DNA from: Pseudoscleropodium purum
Taxonomy: Eukaryota; Streptophyta; Bryopsida; Hypnales; Brachytheciaceae
Assembly (NCBI GenBank): GCA_963969395.1
Contig: OZ017804.1
Location: 21,266,001-21,330,000, forward strand
DNA: 64,000 nucleotides
Direction of reading: 5' to 3'
Under the pieces are notes generated by a model. That model made no database searches, was not told the DNA's origin, and worked only from the letters and a program-made list of their open reading frames with translations. Positions 1 through 12,613 of the stretch are shown one piece after another (the first letter of the stretch is position 1; each line of letters starts with the position of its first letter). The position numbers and the translations under genes are program-made.

Positions 1-28
1 TAGAAGGACACTAGTCTTGCATTCAACT

Positions 29-3000
29 ATGAGAGAGAACACTAGTGACGATGAAATGGAGAGTTTCCTCAATGTTGATTTATATGACAAGGCAGATTTA
101 TATGACAGGGCAGATTCAAGTGCTGAATATTATAGCAATAGCAGATCAGAGAGTGAGGAGGATGCTGCTTCAGATGACCAAGAAGAAGGCCAATATGAAG
201 ACCTCATTGATTCAATTTTTGGTCATGAGGATTCAGAAAGAGTGCTGCAGCAGAAAGGAGCCACAGTGTTAGGGAGGAGGGCCACAAAACTAGGAGGAAC
301 TAGAATCAAGATTGAGGCTGAAATCACAACACTGAGGACATTGAAGGAGAAACAAGGAGTATCAATGATGCAAGGAGACACCTTTAAAAAAGAGATACTA
401 GATTTGAAGAAGAGCTGTGGCAGTGGAGAGCAGTGGAGGGGTCAACAACAAATTGAGCAAGAAGAATGGGACACATCTGCAAGAATATCAAAAGGTAAGC
501 AAAAGATGTACCTTGGTGGAAGTGGGGATGAGATGAATAGGGATTATATTGTGAAGAATTCCTATGAAGGCAACAAATCCAACAACAAGATGGAGAAGAG
601 AAGGAGAATAGTTAGCAATGAAGAAGGCAAGAGTATGGGCACATCTAGTAGTGATGAAGGTAGGAATAGGCACAAATCTAGTAGTGATGAAGGCAAGAGC
701 AAGGGCACATCTAGCAGTGATGAAGGAAAGAGCAACGACAGATCTAGTGGTGATGAAGGGTTTAAAAGGGGTAGATCCAAGACTGATGCAAGCAAGACAA
801 GGGGCAAATTCAACAATGATGTAAACAAGAAAAGGAGCAGATCCAACAATGATAAAGGCAATGAAGAAAGAAGATGCTATATTGAGGAGAATGGAGGCAA
901 TCAGCAATCTCCTACAAGTAATTCAGATGCTTGGAGCAATTCAGAACTTGATGAAAATAAAAAAAAAGAGGACAAAAGCCAAAGAGGATTATGGAGACAA
1001 GGAGAAGGTTCACTTACAAAGAAGGAGCCCTCTTCAGCTGCAAGGCAAGGCAATCAACATCCACACAATGTTAGAGAAAGAACAAGAAAGGCAAAGGTAA
1101 TTGTCCCTACATCTTTTCTAAAACCAGCAGTAGACATTAGGGACACAATGCCTTTGCCTCCTAAGCAGTCAAGTGGGTCAAAGAAGCCAAAAAAACAGTC
1201 CCGTGGATCATGGTCAAATGAATCTCTTCAGAAAGCAATCTTAGCTATAGAAGATGGACACAAACTGAAGGTTGTAAGTGATTTTTACAACATCCCAAGA
1301 ACAAGCATGATGGAGCATGTTAATGGCAAAAGAAAAACAAGAAAACTAGGAAGAAAAGGAGTTCTTACCATTGAAGAAGAGGCTGGACTAGTAGAATATT
1401 TGGACAATATGTTAGCATTGGGACATCCTTTAATTATCCATGATTTGAAAGGAAAGGTTGTTGAAATGGTAGAAGGGAGACCTAATCCCTTTACAAATGG
1501 AATTCCAGGAGATAGTTGGGTTAAATGGTTTAAAAAAAGACACCCTACCTTCACCTTAAGAGTAGCCCAAGGATTAGAAGTCAACAGGGCCATTGGCTTA
1601 TGTCCAACCAATGTCAAAACATTTTATGACAACCTAGCATCTTTGTATGCATTGAACCAATATCCTCTACATCACATTTGGAATGTAGATGAAAGTGGAG
1701 CTCAGGCTGGAAAGGAAGGAGCTAGAGTATTAGCACATAGAGGAACAAGAGTGGTCCATTCATTGATTGCAAATGAAAGAGAATCATTGACAGTTTTAAG
1801 TTCTATAAATGCTGGAGGTAAAACCATTCCTAACTTCTACATATTCAAAGGGACTCATAGAACGAGAGATTACCTAGCCTTATGTGAGGCTGATTCCACT
1901 ATGGGAATGCAACCTAATGGTTGGATGAATTCATTTTTGTTCTCTAAGTGGATTGACCATTTTATAGCTAACATTGCAAAAAAAGGAGGGATGAGCACAA
2001 CCAATAGACACTTGATGATTCTAGACAGCCTTAATTCCCATGTTACTTTGGATGTCATAACAAAAGCAAGAGATGCAGGGTTAGATGTATGCTCTTTACC
2101 ATCACATACCTCTCATGCACTTCAGCCCCTAGATGTGGCAGTTTTCAAACCTTTTAAAACTGCATTTAGGGCCTACAGGGACATCTGGACATTGCAAAAC
2201 AAAGGAAAAAAAATTGGAAAGGAGGATTTAGCACAATGGGTTAGTTTAGCACTTCACAAAGCCATGACAACAAGCAACATCAAGGCTGGATTTAGGGCTA
2301 CAGGAATATGGCTACTAAATCCACACAAATTGGACATGAAAATGAGACCTAGTGAGGGATTTATTACCAAGCCACTAGAGGTACAAATTCAAGAGATTTT
2401 GGAGGAGGATGTACCTGGTACCCAAGAAGATGCTGTCCACTATTATGTTGATGAAGAAGGTGATTGCCCATTTGAAGACCAAGAGACTGATGCTGGTGTT
2501 GATCCTGCAAATGAAGGACATTTCAGTAGATTTCTGAGGTTACCACAACAAGTCATCAAACCAAGAAGAAGCATAGAGGATCCTAGGGTTGATTATTCAA
2601 AATCTCATATACTAACTAGCAGCCAACATATTCAGAATGTGGAGGCATTGGCAAGCAAGAAAGCTAAGGCTATGGAAGAAACAAAGAAGAGGAAAGAAGA
2701 AAGAGAGCTTACAAAAGTGAAGAGAAGGGAGGAGAAGGCTCAACAAGATGTCATCAAGTTTGCAAAACAAGTTGAAAGAAGAGTAAGCAAATTATACAAG
2801 GCACAATGGACAAATAAAGCTGTCAAAGAAGCAGGTGAGAGACTTCATAGGGCTATTACAGCAAGGGTAGGGGGAAATCCAAGATTATCTCCATATTGTG
2901 GATTTCAACCAGTTCAATGCAAATCAAATAAAAAAATTGCTATAGAGAGACTTAGAGCCAAAAGAAAGAGGAAAGAAAATGGAACACCTCTACCAACTTT

Positions 3001-3181
3001 TCCTCCTATTGTAGAGTTGCCATGGTCAAGTACATCATGGATATGGAACCAACAAGGTCAAACTCCACAAGTTCCAATGCATGTAATAGGCAGAACCTTT
3101 GGAATGCCCCAAAGTTTTGTAGTTTTAGGCCAGCAACAACCTGTGCAAAGGGCAAACCCCTTTATAACTTTACTACAATAG
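29..3181 (+). CDS. pogo/Tigger-like DDE transposase, long form
   Basis: Single open frame of 1050 aa from the first in-frame ATG at 29. No in-frame stop separates it from the window edge, so it could begin further left. The first ~370 residues are charged and low-complexity, with repeated SSDEG-type units around nt 645-760. A Psq-type helix-turn-helix (about nt 1200-1330) and a CENP-B-type HTH with its GDSWVKWFKKRHP segment (about nt 1350-1560) follow. The DDE_1 core has aspartates at nt 1688 (WNVDESG), 2024 (LMILDS) and 2132 (LQPLDVAVF), i.e. a DD35D spacing as in the pogo branch of Tc1/mariner. A basic lysine/glutamate-rich tail follows (nt 2640-2850). The family cuts and pastes DNA at TA dinucleotides in the nucleus. 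All three acidic residues and the frame are intact, so it may be active or recently active. I did not find its terminal repeats. A domesticated CENP-B/jerky-like host gene is the alternative. Confidence 0.88.
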   Translation: MRENTSDDEMESFLNVDLYDKADLYDRADSSAEYYSNSRSESEEDAASDDQEEGQYEDLIDSIFGHEDSERVLQQKGATVLGRRATKLGGTRIKIEAEITTLRTLKEKQGVSMMQGDTFKKEILDLKKSCGSGEQWRGQQQIEQEEWDTSARISKGKQKMYLGGSGDEMNRDYIVKNSYEGNKSNNKMEKRRRIVSNEEGKSMGTSSSDEGRNRHKSSSDEGKSKGTSSSDEGKSNDRSSGDEGFKRGRSKTDASKTRGKFNNDVNKKRSRSNNDKGNEERRCYIEENGGNQQSPTSNSDAWSNSELDENKKKEDKSQRGLWRQGEGSLTKKEPSSAARQGNQHPHNVRERTRKAKVIVPTSFLKPAVDIRDTMPLPPKQSSGSKKPKKQSRGSWSNESLQKAILAIEDGHKLKVVSDFYNIPRTSMMEHVNGKRKTRKLGRKGVLTIEEEAGLVEYLDNMLALGHPLIIHDLKGKVVEMVEGRPNPFTNGIPGDSWVKWFKKRHPTFTLRVAQGLEVNRAIGLCPTNVKTFYDNLASLYALNQYPLHHIWNVDESGAQAGKEGARVLAHRGTRVVHSLIANERESLTVLSSINAGGKTIPNFYIFKGTHRTRDYLALCEADSTMGMQPNGWMNSFLFSKWIDHFIANIAKKGGMSTTNRHLMILDSLNSHVTLDVITKARDAGLDVCSLPSHTSHALQPLDVAVFKPFKTAFRAYRDIWTLQNKGKKIGKEDLAQWVSLALHKAMTTSNIKAGFRATGIWLLNPHKLDMKMRPSEGFITKPLEVQIQEILEEDVPGTQEDAVHYYVDEEGDCPFEDQETDAGVDPANEGHFSRFLRLPQQVIKPRRSIEDPRVDYSKSHILTSSQHIQNVEALASKKAKAMEETKKRKEERELTKVKRREEKAQQDVIKFAKQVERRVSKLYKAQWTNKAVKEAGERLHRAITARVGGNPRLSPYCGFQPVQCKSNKKIAIERLRAKRKRKENGTPLPTFPPIVELPWSSTSWIWNQQGQTPQVPMHVIGRTFGMPQSFVVLGQQQPVQRANPFITLLQ

Positions 3182-3805
3182 TGAAAGTTCTTACACTTAA
3201 AAAATTGAAAATAGAGAAGACTTTGGAATAGGGAAAGGAATATATAGCTTTGAACAACTAAGAAGAAGATAGTATATCAGGGATCCAAATGGGTTGGACA
3301 ACCTCCTTAAAGCCAAAACTGCAAAGCACAAGCAAAGATAGACTTAGAACAGGTCAAAATTGAATATGTGATAGGACAACTTGACCAAGAGGAGCTAGAG
3401 AAAGTTGAGCAACACATGCAAACATTGATTGAATTGGCAAGAAATCCTTAGGTTCCTCCATTTGCACCTAGCATTAGTATACTTGAAGTTACTCTTTTGT
3501 ACTCAGTTGATTATTTAACTATTCCAAAGGCTTTTCTAACTACACATGTACATTTTGTTTATGTCATTTTGAGATTCATGATGATGAAAATGATCTGCAA
3601 GGAATTTTTCATTTACAACTAGTTTTTTCTATGCTATAGTTCTTTTTTGACTATAAAGCATGTTGAACACTGTAAGCTACAAAAAGGCTGCAAATAAACA
3701 ATTCTAGAAAATATAGTTCAAAAGTTTTATTCAACAATCAAATTGCTTCTAAGAAGTGACAATTGAAATATGTAATTCAAAACAGCATATGAGCACGAGT
3801 CTCAC
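3182..3805. other. spacer without recognisable gene
   Basis: AT-rich sequence downstream of the transposase stop. A few short coding-like stretches occur, but no domain or complete gene was recognised. The right terminal repeat of the pogo-like element should lie here if it is full length, but I could not pair it with a left end. Confidence 0.5.
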
Positions 3806-4284
3806 CTCAATAGGAATAATAGCTGACTTCTTAGGTATGTCAGATAGAGCCAGACTGGGTACAACCTTAAGTGCTGCTGGTGTATCGGAGGTCTCTTGCT
3901 TCAATCTCAATTCCTCTGTGGCACGCATCAACTCAACCAAATCTTCTTTCGTCATGCTAGCCTTGACGCCGGCGAGTCTCTCTGCTTCCTTGGCTTCATC
4001 GACCTTTCTTTTCTCACCATCAGGTTGTTGCATTATCATATCAAATTTATCAAAAAAAACATGCACAAAAATTCCATAGGAACCCCAACACACACACATA
4101 CACCACCCTCTCTCTCCCAAACAACGTAATCAACACGCATAAAGTAATGTAATAGAAGGGATGACACTTACGTGAAGTTCAACTGTCACATGATGGAGGT
4201 TGTCCAAGATATAATTCTGAATGAGGGGTGAAAAGACACCCTTCACACCTTCAGATTCAAGCAGAGCCTCACAAAGTTCAACAC
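3806..4284 (-). pseudogene. presequence protease (PREP, M16C) two-exon fragment
   Basis: Two minus-strand exons. The first (4284-4172) is bounded by an ATTAG acceptor and a GTAAGTG donor and contains GVFSPLIQNYILDN...HHVTVEL. The second (about 4033-3806, donor GTGAGAC) contains ASMTKEDLVELMRATEELRL, KQETSDTPAAL and ALSDIPKKSAIIPIEV. From memory these correspond to neighbouring parts in the middle of plant presequence protease, a mitochondrial/chloroplast zinc metalloprotease that degrades cleaved transit peptides. The HxxEH catalytic part and the rest of the roughly 1000-aa protein are absent, so this cannot be functional. It lies directly beside a fragment of an unrelated kinesin gene in the same orientation, which suggests gene-fragment capture or a rearranged duplicate. 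Introns are retained, so the copying was at DNA level. Confidence 0.72.
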
Positions 4285-4923
4285 CTAATAAAAATCATCG
4301 AACTGATTGACCATGGTGAGAACAATAGAATCCAGATAGGACCAAATTTTATTTCACCAGAATCAGTGACCAACACTATATGCGGTGATCAACACAGTTT
4401 TGAGTTTATTGATCACGAGCCTCTTCCAACTCTTGAGCAAAAAATAACGCTGACCTGGAAGAATCCCTTCAATCCGGTGGTTATACTCCACATTTGCAGC
4501 TCTCGAGGTTCATCCTCGACCTCAGCCTGCACATTTATCTGAGATGACACAAACTCATAGGTTAATGAGATGACACAAACTCACAGGTTAATGAGATGAA
4601 AAGGTGGAGCATGCACTTGAGAACAAAACAGTGAGCTCAGAGGAAATGAAGATGCCTCATAAGCTACCGGCCCCTTTCAAGAGTCTCTTCGTAATTCAAC
4701 GTGAATCGGCTATGCAACAACGATAAAATATCTTAGTCACCATCAAGTAGTTATACTGTGAGTAATGTCATTGTCAATAGTTGCAAAGAATGAAAAGATT
4801 GGTTTGGTTTTGGATAAAGACACACATAGTGAGATAGACTAGATTTATGATCGCAACAGCTGTCTTATCCTAATATTTGAGCCGACTAATAAGTCATGAA
4901 AATTCCAAAACAATGACTACTAC
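4285..4923 (-). other. spacer between the PREP and kinesin fragments
   Basis: A coding-like minus-strand stretch at about 4540-4400 (QAEVEDEPRELQMWS and following) could be an exon of either neighbour or of a third source, but I cannot assign it. The rest looks like intron or spacer. Confidence 0.4.
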
Positions 4924-7099
4924 CTCTTTTGTCTTCATCTTGTTGCCTCCATCCCTAGATTGCTGTTGATGAAGGTACTGAGACCAGACTTCCTACTTAT
5001 TTTTCAAGGCTGCGATCTGTTCCCATTGACAACAAAATAGAACTCAACGCCACTGAAGCACGAAGTGAGTTCGAAAGAAGACGTGCAGCTGACATTTGCA
5101 TTCTCGTGACACCTTGTCGTGAGAATTTGGTGGGTTCACATCGTACCTGAACCTTGAGCTGTTTCAATTTCTGCAAACGAGCCTCTTGAAACTTCAGTGC
5201 AGTCTTATCCGAGCCATGCGCAAGAATTTCAAGCTCCATCACTAATTTTTCCTTCTCTTCCTGCAAAATTGAAGGTTGTAATAAGACAGAAAATGAATGT
5301 TAGTGGTACTTTACTCACCAGTTTAGTTCCTATATCCACGTGCCACAGTTCATAAACATATACACATTCATTCATTTCTCATATTTATTGCCGCCTCCGT
5401 GCTATATTGAGCCCACTTAAAAAATTATCGTTGTAAGCTAGCAGAATCAGAAAAAAAGTATTACCTGCAGATGCTTATTTTCCTCTTCTAGCTCTACCAA
5501 TTTTTTTTCAAAGTGGTGCTTCAGGACTTTTGAATCAGGTCGTACAAATAACTTGATCTCCGCCTGAAATATAATGTCAATGAAAACGCTGAAGAAAGAT
5601 GAAGAGTTCACATACTTTTCAAAAAATGCAATTATAATGAAATCAGCTCTTCATTGGTCAGAAGTACCCTCTACGAGTAATTCGGTCATTTTCAAAAAAG
5701 AATCGAACACACAAGGGTAGCTCTTGTACAAGTGCACTCTCTAGCATATTCACTATATGCAAAGGTATCCTAAAGTGTAGGGAGTAATGCTGAGGTGAAC
5801 AAACAAAGGCTTGAAGGCTTCTTTGCATGCTGAACAACTGGTCTGAATTTATCCTCTCTCAAAGGAAATCTCATCACCTCTTTTCGCTCAAGGTGTTTAT
5901 CTATTTCCCATAAATCTTTGTCAAGGTTCTCTTGCATCAATGGATGTTTAGATTCTTTCAACAAAAATTCAATATCAATCTCTCCAGAGAATTCACCTGC
6001 ACACACTCCCATCTTTTAGAACACTCCAGTTTACGCCAAACAAAGTACAAGGAAATAAACCTAACCCAAAGTAACAATACCAATAAGATAAAGTGCTGCG
6101 AGTACAGAACCTTGAAGATCACGCAATCAATGTAAAAACATCCGTAAACGATATCTTTGATAAATGACCAGAGAATCACAATCGCATACCAGGGCGTAGA
6201 TAAATATCCCCGTCAATGCCTGCAACACCAAAGCCTGCCCCGGTTGTGCTCTCCCCCCTGCTCCGCGATGAGGAAGAAGAGGGAGGTCTTGGAGGAGTAT
6301 ATGATGGGACTCTAGCAAGTTGCAGCTCTTGTAGTTCGGATTCTAACTCTTGAATCCTGATCACGTACTCTTTTAGCATATTATCCGTCTGCATCACCAA
6401 ATTACACCCAACTGAGGGACAAGAGACTACCATACACATTTTTGGAAGCACTGAAATTGATTCAAATTACAGAACGAGCCTAGCACTGCCCACAACCAAA
6501 TGTAGCTTCAATGAAAGCTGGAGTACCTGCACATCAAGTTCTTGATCAAGTTCCTCAAAAGTTTTTCCTGATCTAAGTTGATCAAGCTTGATTCTAAGCT
6601 TGTCACGTTCCACCTGTACAACAAAATATCAACTGAATTACTGCAATGCTAATGTATTCAAGAAACCTTTAGAAGCAGAAACTCTAAAATCTTCCTCCGA
6701 CTTGCTAATAAAGAGATGACGAGGCAATACATAGCTTACTTGTGATTCTAGAGCACATTGAGAAAGTGCATCAATACGATCACGAGCCTCTTTCAACTCA
6801 CGCCACAGGTCCATGTTGCTAGCTTCAAGCTAGGCAACCTTTTGCTTCAGCATCTGTACAAATTGGAACCATCTCATCAGCACCAATTCTTAATCAGTAA
6901 AAGAAGATACAGAGGAGATTCTGATACCATGAAGAAAACCAAACAGAGAGCTATAAATCTTAGGGTGGGCAACTGTTAATATGCACATAAGGACTTGGAC
7001 TTCGGTATTCGAAGGACCTCCTGCCCTTGCACATAGAAGTTTTGCTTGCATAAGCTCGAGTTGCTGTCTCATTCGCTGCATTTCCGCTGCAAGTGGATC
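4924..7099 (-). pseudogene. kinesin-4 (FRA1/KIF4-like) stalk fragment, eight exons
   Basis: Eight minus-strand exons with mostly clean GT-AG borders: about 7099-6989, 6853-6740, 6613-6527, 6388-6190, about 6003-5890, about 5564-5464, about 5262-5150 and about 5024-4924. In order they give the coiled-coil stalk pattern of plant kinesin-4: DPLAAEMQRMRQQLELMQAK, LEASNMDLWRELKEARDRID, EYVIRIQELESELQELQ, LMQENLDKDLWEIDKHLERK, PDSKVLKHHFEKKLVELEEE and EARLQKLKQLK. In the plant family this protein is a plus-end motor that affects cellulose microfibril order. The motor domain and tail are missing. In-frame TAG stops occur in exon 2 (KVA*LEAS) and exon 8 (LKNK*EVWS), both explicable as CAG to TAG. It is therefore a non-functional piece, next to a PREP piece in the same orientation. 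Confidence 0.75.
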
Positions 7100-10000
7100 T
7101 CAATTGACCTGATCAAACGAAACTTGTCTAAGGCGTCGGAATATCCTCACAAACTCATTCCTAATCGATGAGGTCATTCACTAAACAAGGAAATAATAGA
7201 TTATCGACATGAAAGTAGCATGAGCACCATTGCAATCCAAATCAATAACAAAACAATCGAACAACAAATTGACTAAAGGAATAGGGTGCATACCCATTTT
7301 GGGAGGCGCAAGTGAAACAACAGCAACGGGACTCAACGAGAACTGTCGCCACGCCGTAAGTGACGGCGGACTCCAGAGCATCTTGAAGGCACTGTTCACC
7401 AACGTCCGACTAAAACTTTCCTTCGAAGAGGAACCAAGCATCTACGGTGATAGATTGGCACACAAATTGAAATTGAGCAAGGCCAAAAAAATTGGGGATT
7501 CACTTGTAAAACGGTTAAGTTAGAGAAAATGTCTTGTGGCCCGTTGCTTCTTGATTAGTGGGTTGTCAGATCTGACAAGAATACATAAAGACAATGCCTG
7601 TACATGAAACTAAGAACAGCCACATTGCAGTCTGAAATTGGTTGCTCAATGTTTGAAAAGAACCGGTGTAGGTTAAAAACCAGCTGATTTTAATGACTTG
7701 TAAGTCCACATTGGCATTATTAGTGACTGAATTAGACATGTCTCAGGGCAATCATGGGCACATGGCTGTCCTAAGATAGCTTTAAATCTGACGGCTATGA
7801 CCCAACCTACGGGTTGTTTTGGATCTTCACAACAGATTGCTTCATTAATTAAAATGAAATTGATGTGATTATTAAAAAAATTAAATTAAATGATACTTAG
7901 TGTTTCTTTAGTGTTCTACAGCTCTGAAAATTAACACCTTGCTGATTTACCTCTATTTTCATAACACATTAGGCATTGTGCCTGTCATAGGCTGGTTTAC
8001 CTTACTAGCAAGTGAATGTGAGCTAATATGGGACTTAGGCTAGTGAACCAGCTCATGGTCCAAGCTCCAACTGCATGTCTCTAATGATGGCATAATCAAG
8101 CAAGCCATAAGCAATAAGGTAAAACAGCCCATCATGGTCAAATGAGCCATGACACTTAAGAGATGACCTCATGAAGGTTATTATCAATCTATGAAATTTC
8201 AAGCTACCATCAATGTCTCACCTGACACTATTTGAGTGATTAGTGACCCCATAAAGAACACCTAACTTTTTCAGTGTAAATCATTAAAGAAAATGAATTT
8301 TTTAAGGCCCTCCAAGTCAGAAAATATTTGACTACTTTAGGTGAAGAAGGTGAGCATTATGGATACAAGTTTTGTTGGTTAGATGAAATTGTATTGTTAG
8401 ATGAATTTGAGGCCTCGAAGAGACTGCGAATTATCTAGCCCCGAGAACATTAGGAACACAGCCAATAGTGCAGTTTGATGTAGCCAAGAGAGTGCCACAT
8501 CATTGTCCAATTATTTTTTTTAAATTTCAACTTTTTTTTTTGCATTCTAAGAATTAGTTTTTTTTTTTTGGAATTTTCTTTTGGAAATAGTTAGCTATAT
8601 TGTTTGCTGCGGGGGAACAACAATGAGAATAGGCCTGAAATTGGCTGTTGGAGACCTCAAATTTCATCTAATGTAGAATAGTCTACAAATTGTTTTGGGC
8701 AGATCATTTCAAAGAATCATAGCAAATTCATACTTTGTTGAAAAAATATAATTTCAATTGTTCTGGCTATTTCTCACACTTGTCTATATCCTTGTTATCG
8801 AAGCCAAAGATTGTTGCAAATTAATCCAACAAGTAAAAGTACATGCCGTGTTGATATCAGTGTCTACAACTGCACTTACTGGAAGGTTTTTTTCCTTTGG
8901 CTTTTGGACAAATGGTTATGTGGCCTTTCTTTCAAGAAGATTTTAAGTTCATGGCTCCTTCATTCTAGGGGTTTGAATTGAAAGAGGCCATTTTTGAGTA
9001 TATAATTTTGAATATAAAATTTTTGTATGCAATTTTTGTACGTGCTGGCTCTACATGATGGATGAAATGAGGTTTTGGAAACATTGTGACAACAATGTGT
9101 AGGGCCATCATTACAATTTGACATTTTTTAACACATTTACCCCCTTTTTTTTCTATAGGCTTGAAGTTGCCCATTTCTTTTTAGGAAATTGGGCAATTAA
9201 TTGTCTAAAAACAACCCTGCTTACCAACACCTTTTTTCTGGACCAGTGTCCCCTGTGCTGGCATCGCTCTAAAGGCCAGTTTTTGAAGGGATGAAGCTAG
9301 AGAGGTCAGGTTTTTCACAATCTGACGAAATTTCGCCAAAAATAAACGCCCTGTTGCTTACTGGCACGCACTAAATCTTGGAGCGTAGTGGTGAGCAAGC
9401 AGCAACTAAGCCATTGGCCTTCCAAGAACTTCAAATCCCAAGGCGCTGCTTTCTTTAGGGCTAGCTGGCAAATGAGGTAGCCGCTTTGCATAAATCGTTA
9501 GCTTATACCCGGGTGGGAGATATACATGTCCAGCCACGTAACACCAGTTGATAACCTAGGGTTGTGCCTTGATATTCGTAACTTGTCAAGTCCCATGTAA
9601 TAGCAATCTTTGCATGCATCATCTGTCAATGCTCAAATCTAAAGCACTCAGGTTCATAGTAAGTGTAGAACAACCTATTACCATCCTGATTTGCGATCTG
9701 ACAATCTTGTGATCAACTTAAAGAGAGGTACATATTTTTCAGAGTTGTGTGCTTGTTTCACAAATCAAACCCAAGTGAAAATATAATTTTTCAATCAAAA
9801 TTGTAATTTCTGTGAGTTTTAAAAGTAGCCTGCCTTGAAATTACAAAACTGTCTATAGAGTGGGGTCGAAAATGTCTCATGAACAACCCATTACTGTCTT
9901 AACATGTATGTATTGCCACTTAAGCTTCCACCAATGAAGGATTGACACGTTATCCCTTTGGGCATCAATGTAGTGAAAATTGTCAGGAAAGTGAATGGAT

Positions 10001-10668
10001 ATGGGTTTTGCAGTCAATGGATTTGGGGCCAAAGCGCAGGTAACATAATTGGACAAATGATAGAATTGGGATGTTCTATTTTAGTTCCAATATACATGAA
10101 TTAGAATGCATTATATCATCCATTCTTGTGTAAGAAAACATCCGTGAAAGTCAAATTTGTACTATGACATGAGAAAGAGAATTGATTTCAAATTTTTATT
10201 CAGAAAAATATTTCTCTTAGCTATTGTAGAAGAAGAATAATGACCATATTGGAAATTACTCCTTTAATATAATAAGTTCGTTTCAAGGGAGACAATCAAG
10301 TAGGAAATTTCTATGCTAAAAGATTCATTCCTTTACCAGGTAACACAACTTAAAAATACACAAACTCTTATTTAAAAATATTCAAGTAAGCACAACAATT
10401 GATTTGAATCTACAACTCATTCTTTCACTACTTCAATCAATTTCACAACCACAAGCATCCATACACAAAACAAAAGGACCAATTAGGCTAAATATATCAT
10501 TGTATTTAATCAAATTCATTAAATAAACAAATCACCATATTACAATTTTCTAATTTACTTGATTAAAAGTTTGTCACCACATGATACTTCCACCAACTAG
10601 CATTTCCATCATTCCAAATTCATCATTGAATTCCACACTCATTCTCAGAAACTAATATTCATTACATA
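7100..10668. other. AT-rich region without recognised genes
   Basis: At 7180-7520 both strands have a modest open frame (86 aa minus, 97 aa plus) in GC-richer DNA contiguous with the kinesin fragment. It may be another captured piece but I recognise nothing in it. From 7.5 kb to 10.67 kb the sequence is AT-rich with homopolymer T runs near 8515-8570, and no domain, RNA gene or terminal repeat was recognised. Confidence 0.5.
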
Positions 10669-11981
10669 TACTAAAAGAAATTCACGTTTTTTGTAACAAA
10701 CAGAAAAACATGGTAAGTACGTCAATTTAGATGTCAACCATGTTAACAAGGATATCTAAAAAATGCGTCAAGTTGGACATGCCAAAAAACATGGAAATTT
10801 TTTAAAACATGGTCTAATTTTAAGAAAATTTTGGAGGACGTTACAAAAAGCATGGTCTTTGAAGGTCATGAAAAATTGCCATGTGGTTGCCACTTAGCCT
10901 CCATGTCAATGCCAATGGGGAGGGTAGTGCTACATCAACAATTATTTCATCTGGACATTTCTTGGTGTCATCAACTCATTAGGTCTTGGATCTTGTCAAT
11001 TTGGACATTTGTTGTAATAAGCATATTTTTTTTTAGAAGTAAATAGTGACACAAAAGTAATTTATTTGAACATCATGCAGCATCCGCCATATGTTACGAT
11101 ATGTCTATAGAGACATGAAAACATTATGAACAACATATTTTTGAACATGCTTGATGAATATTTCTTAGTTTTTTGAAATACCAACTTCAACATTCAAATC
11201 TTTTTTAAGACATCAACTTAGATATTTAGACATTTTATAACGTCAACTTGGACATACACAAACCATACAAAATAGGCCTTACAAAATACACTATACAACA
11301 TACATAGTACGCCATATAAAATTCACCATAAATTATATAACATAAACTATAATATACACAATATATTGTCTTAAATACATCATATACCATACATTGTACA
11401 ACATATATTGTATGCCATACACAATATATCATATTTGGCTTAATAAGTCAATTACTGTGAATATATTGATATGAAAAAACAAGGCTATTTATATAAGTAG
11501 GTAATAGGAGGGAAGACAAACTATATGGGATATATAGAACTTTAGAGTTGTATGAAAAATATAATTTTAGACATGAGCATCTTCATGAATACAACTTTGT
11601 CCTAGTAGATGTCTAAAAAAACATTTGGACTTCTTAGTTGACATCTTAGTTAATGTCTCAAAAAACATCTTCACATTTCAATTAATGTCTTAATTGACAT
11701 CTAAAACAATATCTTGGTATCTTAATTGATATTTTTGTCAAATCCAAAAAGAAAATTTAATTCTTTGATGGTATCAAAGTGTGCTAAAGTCCTCCTTTTG
11801 GGATGCCACATCAAGTGCCAATTTTTTTTAAACTTTGCAAAAAAACTACTGTACGGCTGCTCTTTTTTTGTTTTTTTTTCAACTTTGGTTAGTGTTTTAC
11901 CTCAGTCCCAAGTAACTTCTACAAACTTATCCATAGTCAAATTATAAACCCTTGCTAACGTGGCACCATCACGTTTAACTG

Positions 11982-12015
11982 ATATTTAACTAATTATGGA
12001 CAAATCCATAGTCCA
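11982..12015 (+). repeat. left terminal inverted repeat of element A
   Basis: ATATTTAACTAATTATGGAC is followed by AAATCCATAGTCCA. It pairs with 30856-30908 on the opposite strand. Confidence 0.7.
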
Positions 12016-12613
12016 GAAATATATCGGTCGTCAGCCGATACAGTCGAATGTATAGATTTGTGTGTCATAAGCAATGAACAAAAATGGACGCAACCACTAA
12101 ACAAACCAAAGTACCACAACACACGACAAATTATTGAGTTCAGAGCCTACAATTAGTAGTTAAATGAATAATTTCATAAGCTCCTATGCTGTGTCCAAAT
12201 TTGGAACAAAGTATCGGCTGGCGCCTGATACTGCCAACCGATTCCTAACATCATTCTCTAAAGCACCTAGATCTATGAAAGTGTTTGCACTACGTAAACT
12301 ATGAAAATCGACTATGGTAGCCATCTGTAAGATGAAGAGCAACGAATGCTCCTCCTTAAACCCTACACCCTAAGTCCATCCGATCCAATGAACTGAATTG
12401 CTCGTATCAGCTGGCAGCCGATATCCCCCCCAGAAAACTCCAGAGAACAAGTCTTGAAGTGAAGAGGCAGTTGATTTGATAATACTGGCGTTGACAATAA
12501 AGCAGTTCAAATTTGTGAATAAGGTAAAGGGGACGAGATTGGAAGGTATTCAAGTCCCCCCCGATTCCACTCTGCAAGGGTATCGGCTGGCTGCCGACAC
12601 CATGTAGGACAAA

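Noticed and set aside
3806..7440. Helitron ends around the kinesin/PREP fragments
   Set aside because: CTAG-type and TC-type ends occur by chance in this AT-rich DNA and no convincing hairpin was found, so no Helitron was annotated.
7181..7523. A gene at 7.2-7.5 kb (86 aa minus or 97 aa plus)
   Set aside because: Both strands are open, neither has a known motif, and it abuts pseudogene fragments.
11235..11432. 65-aa tyrosine/cysteine-rich minus-strand ORF
   Set aside because: A by-product of a TATACA/CATATA-rich low-complexity tract.
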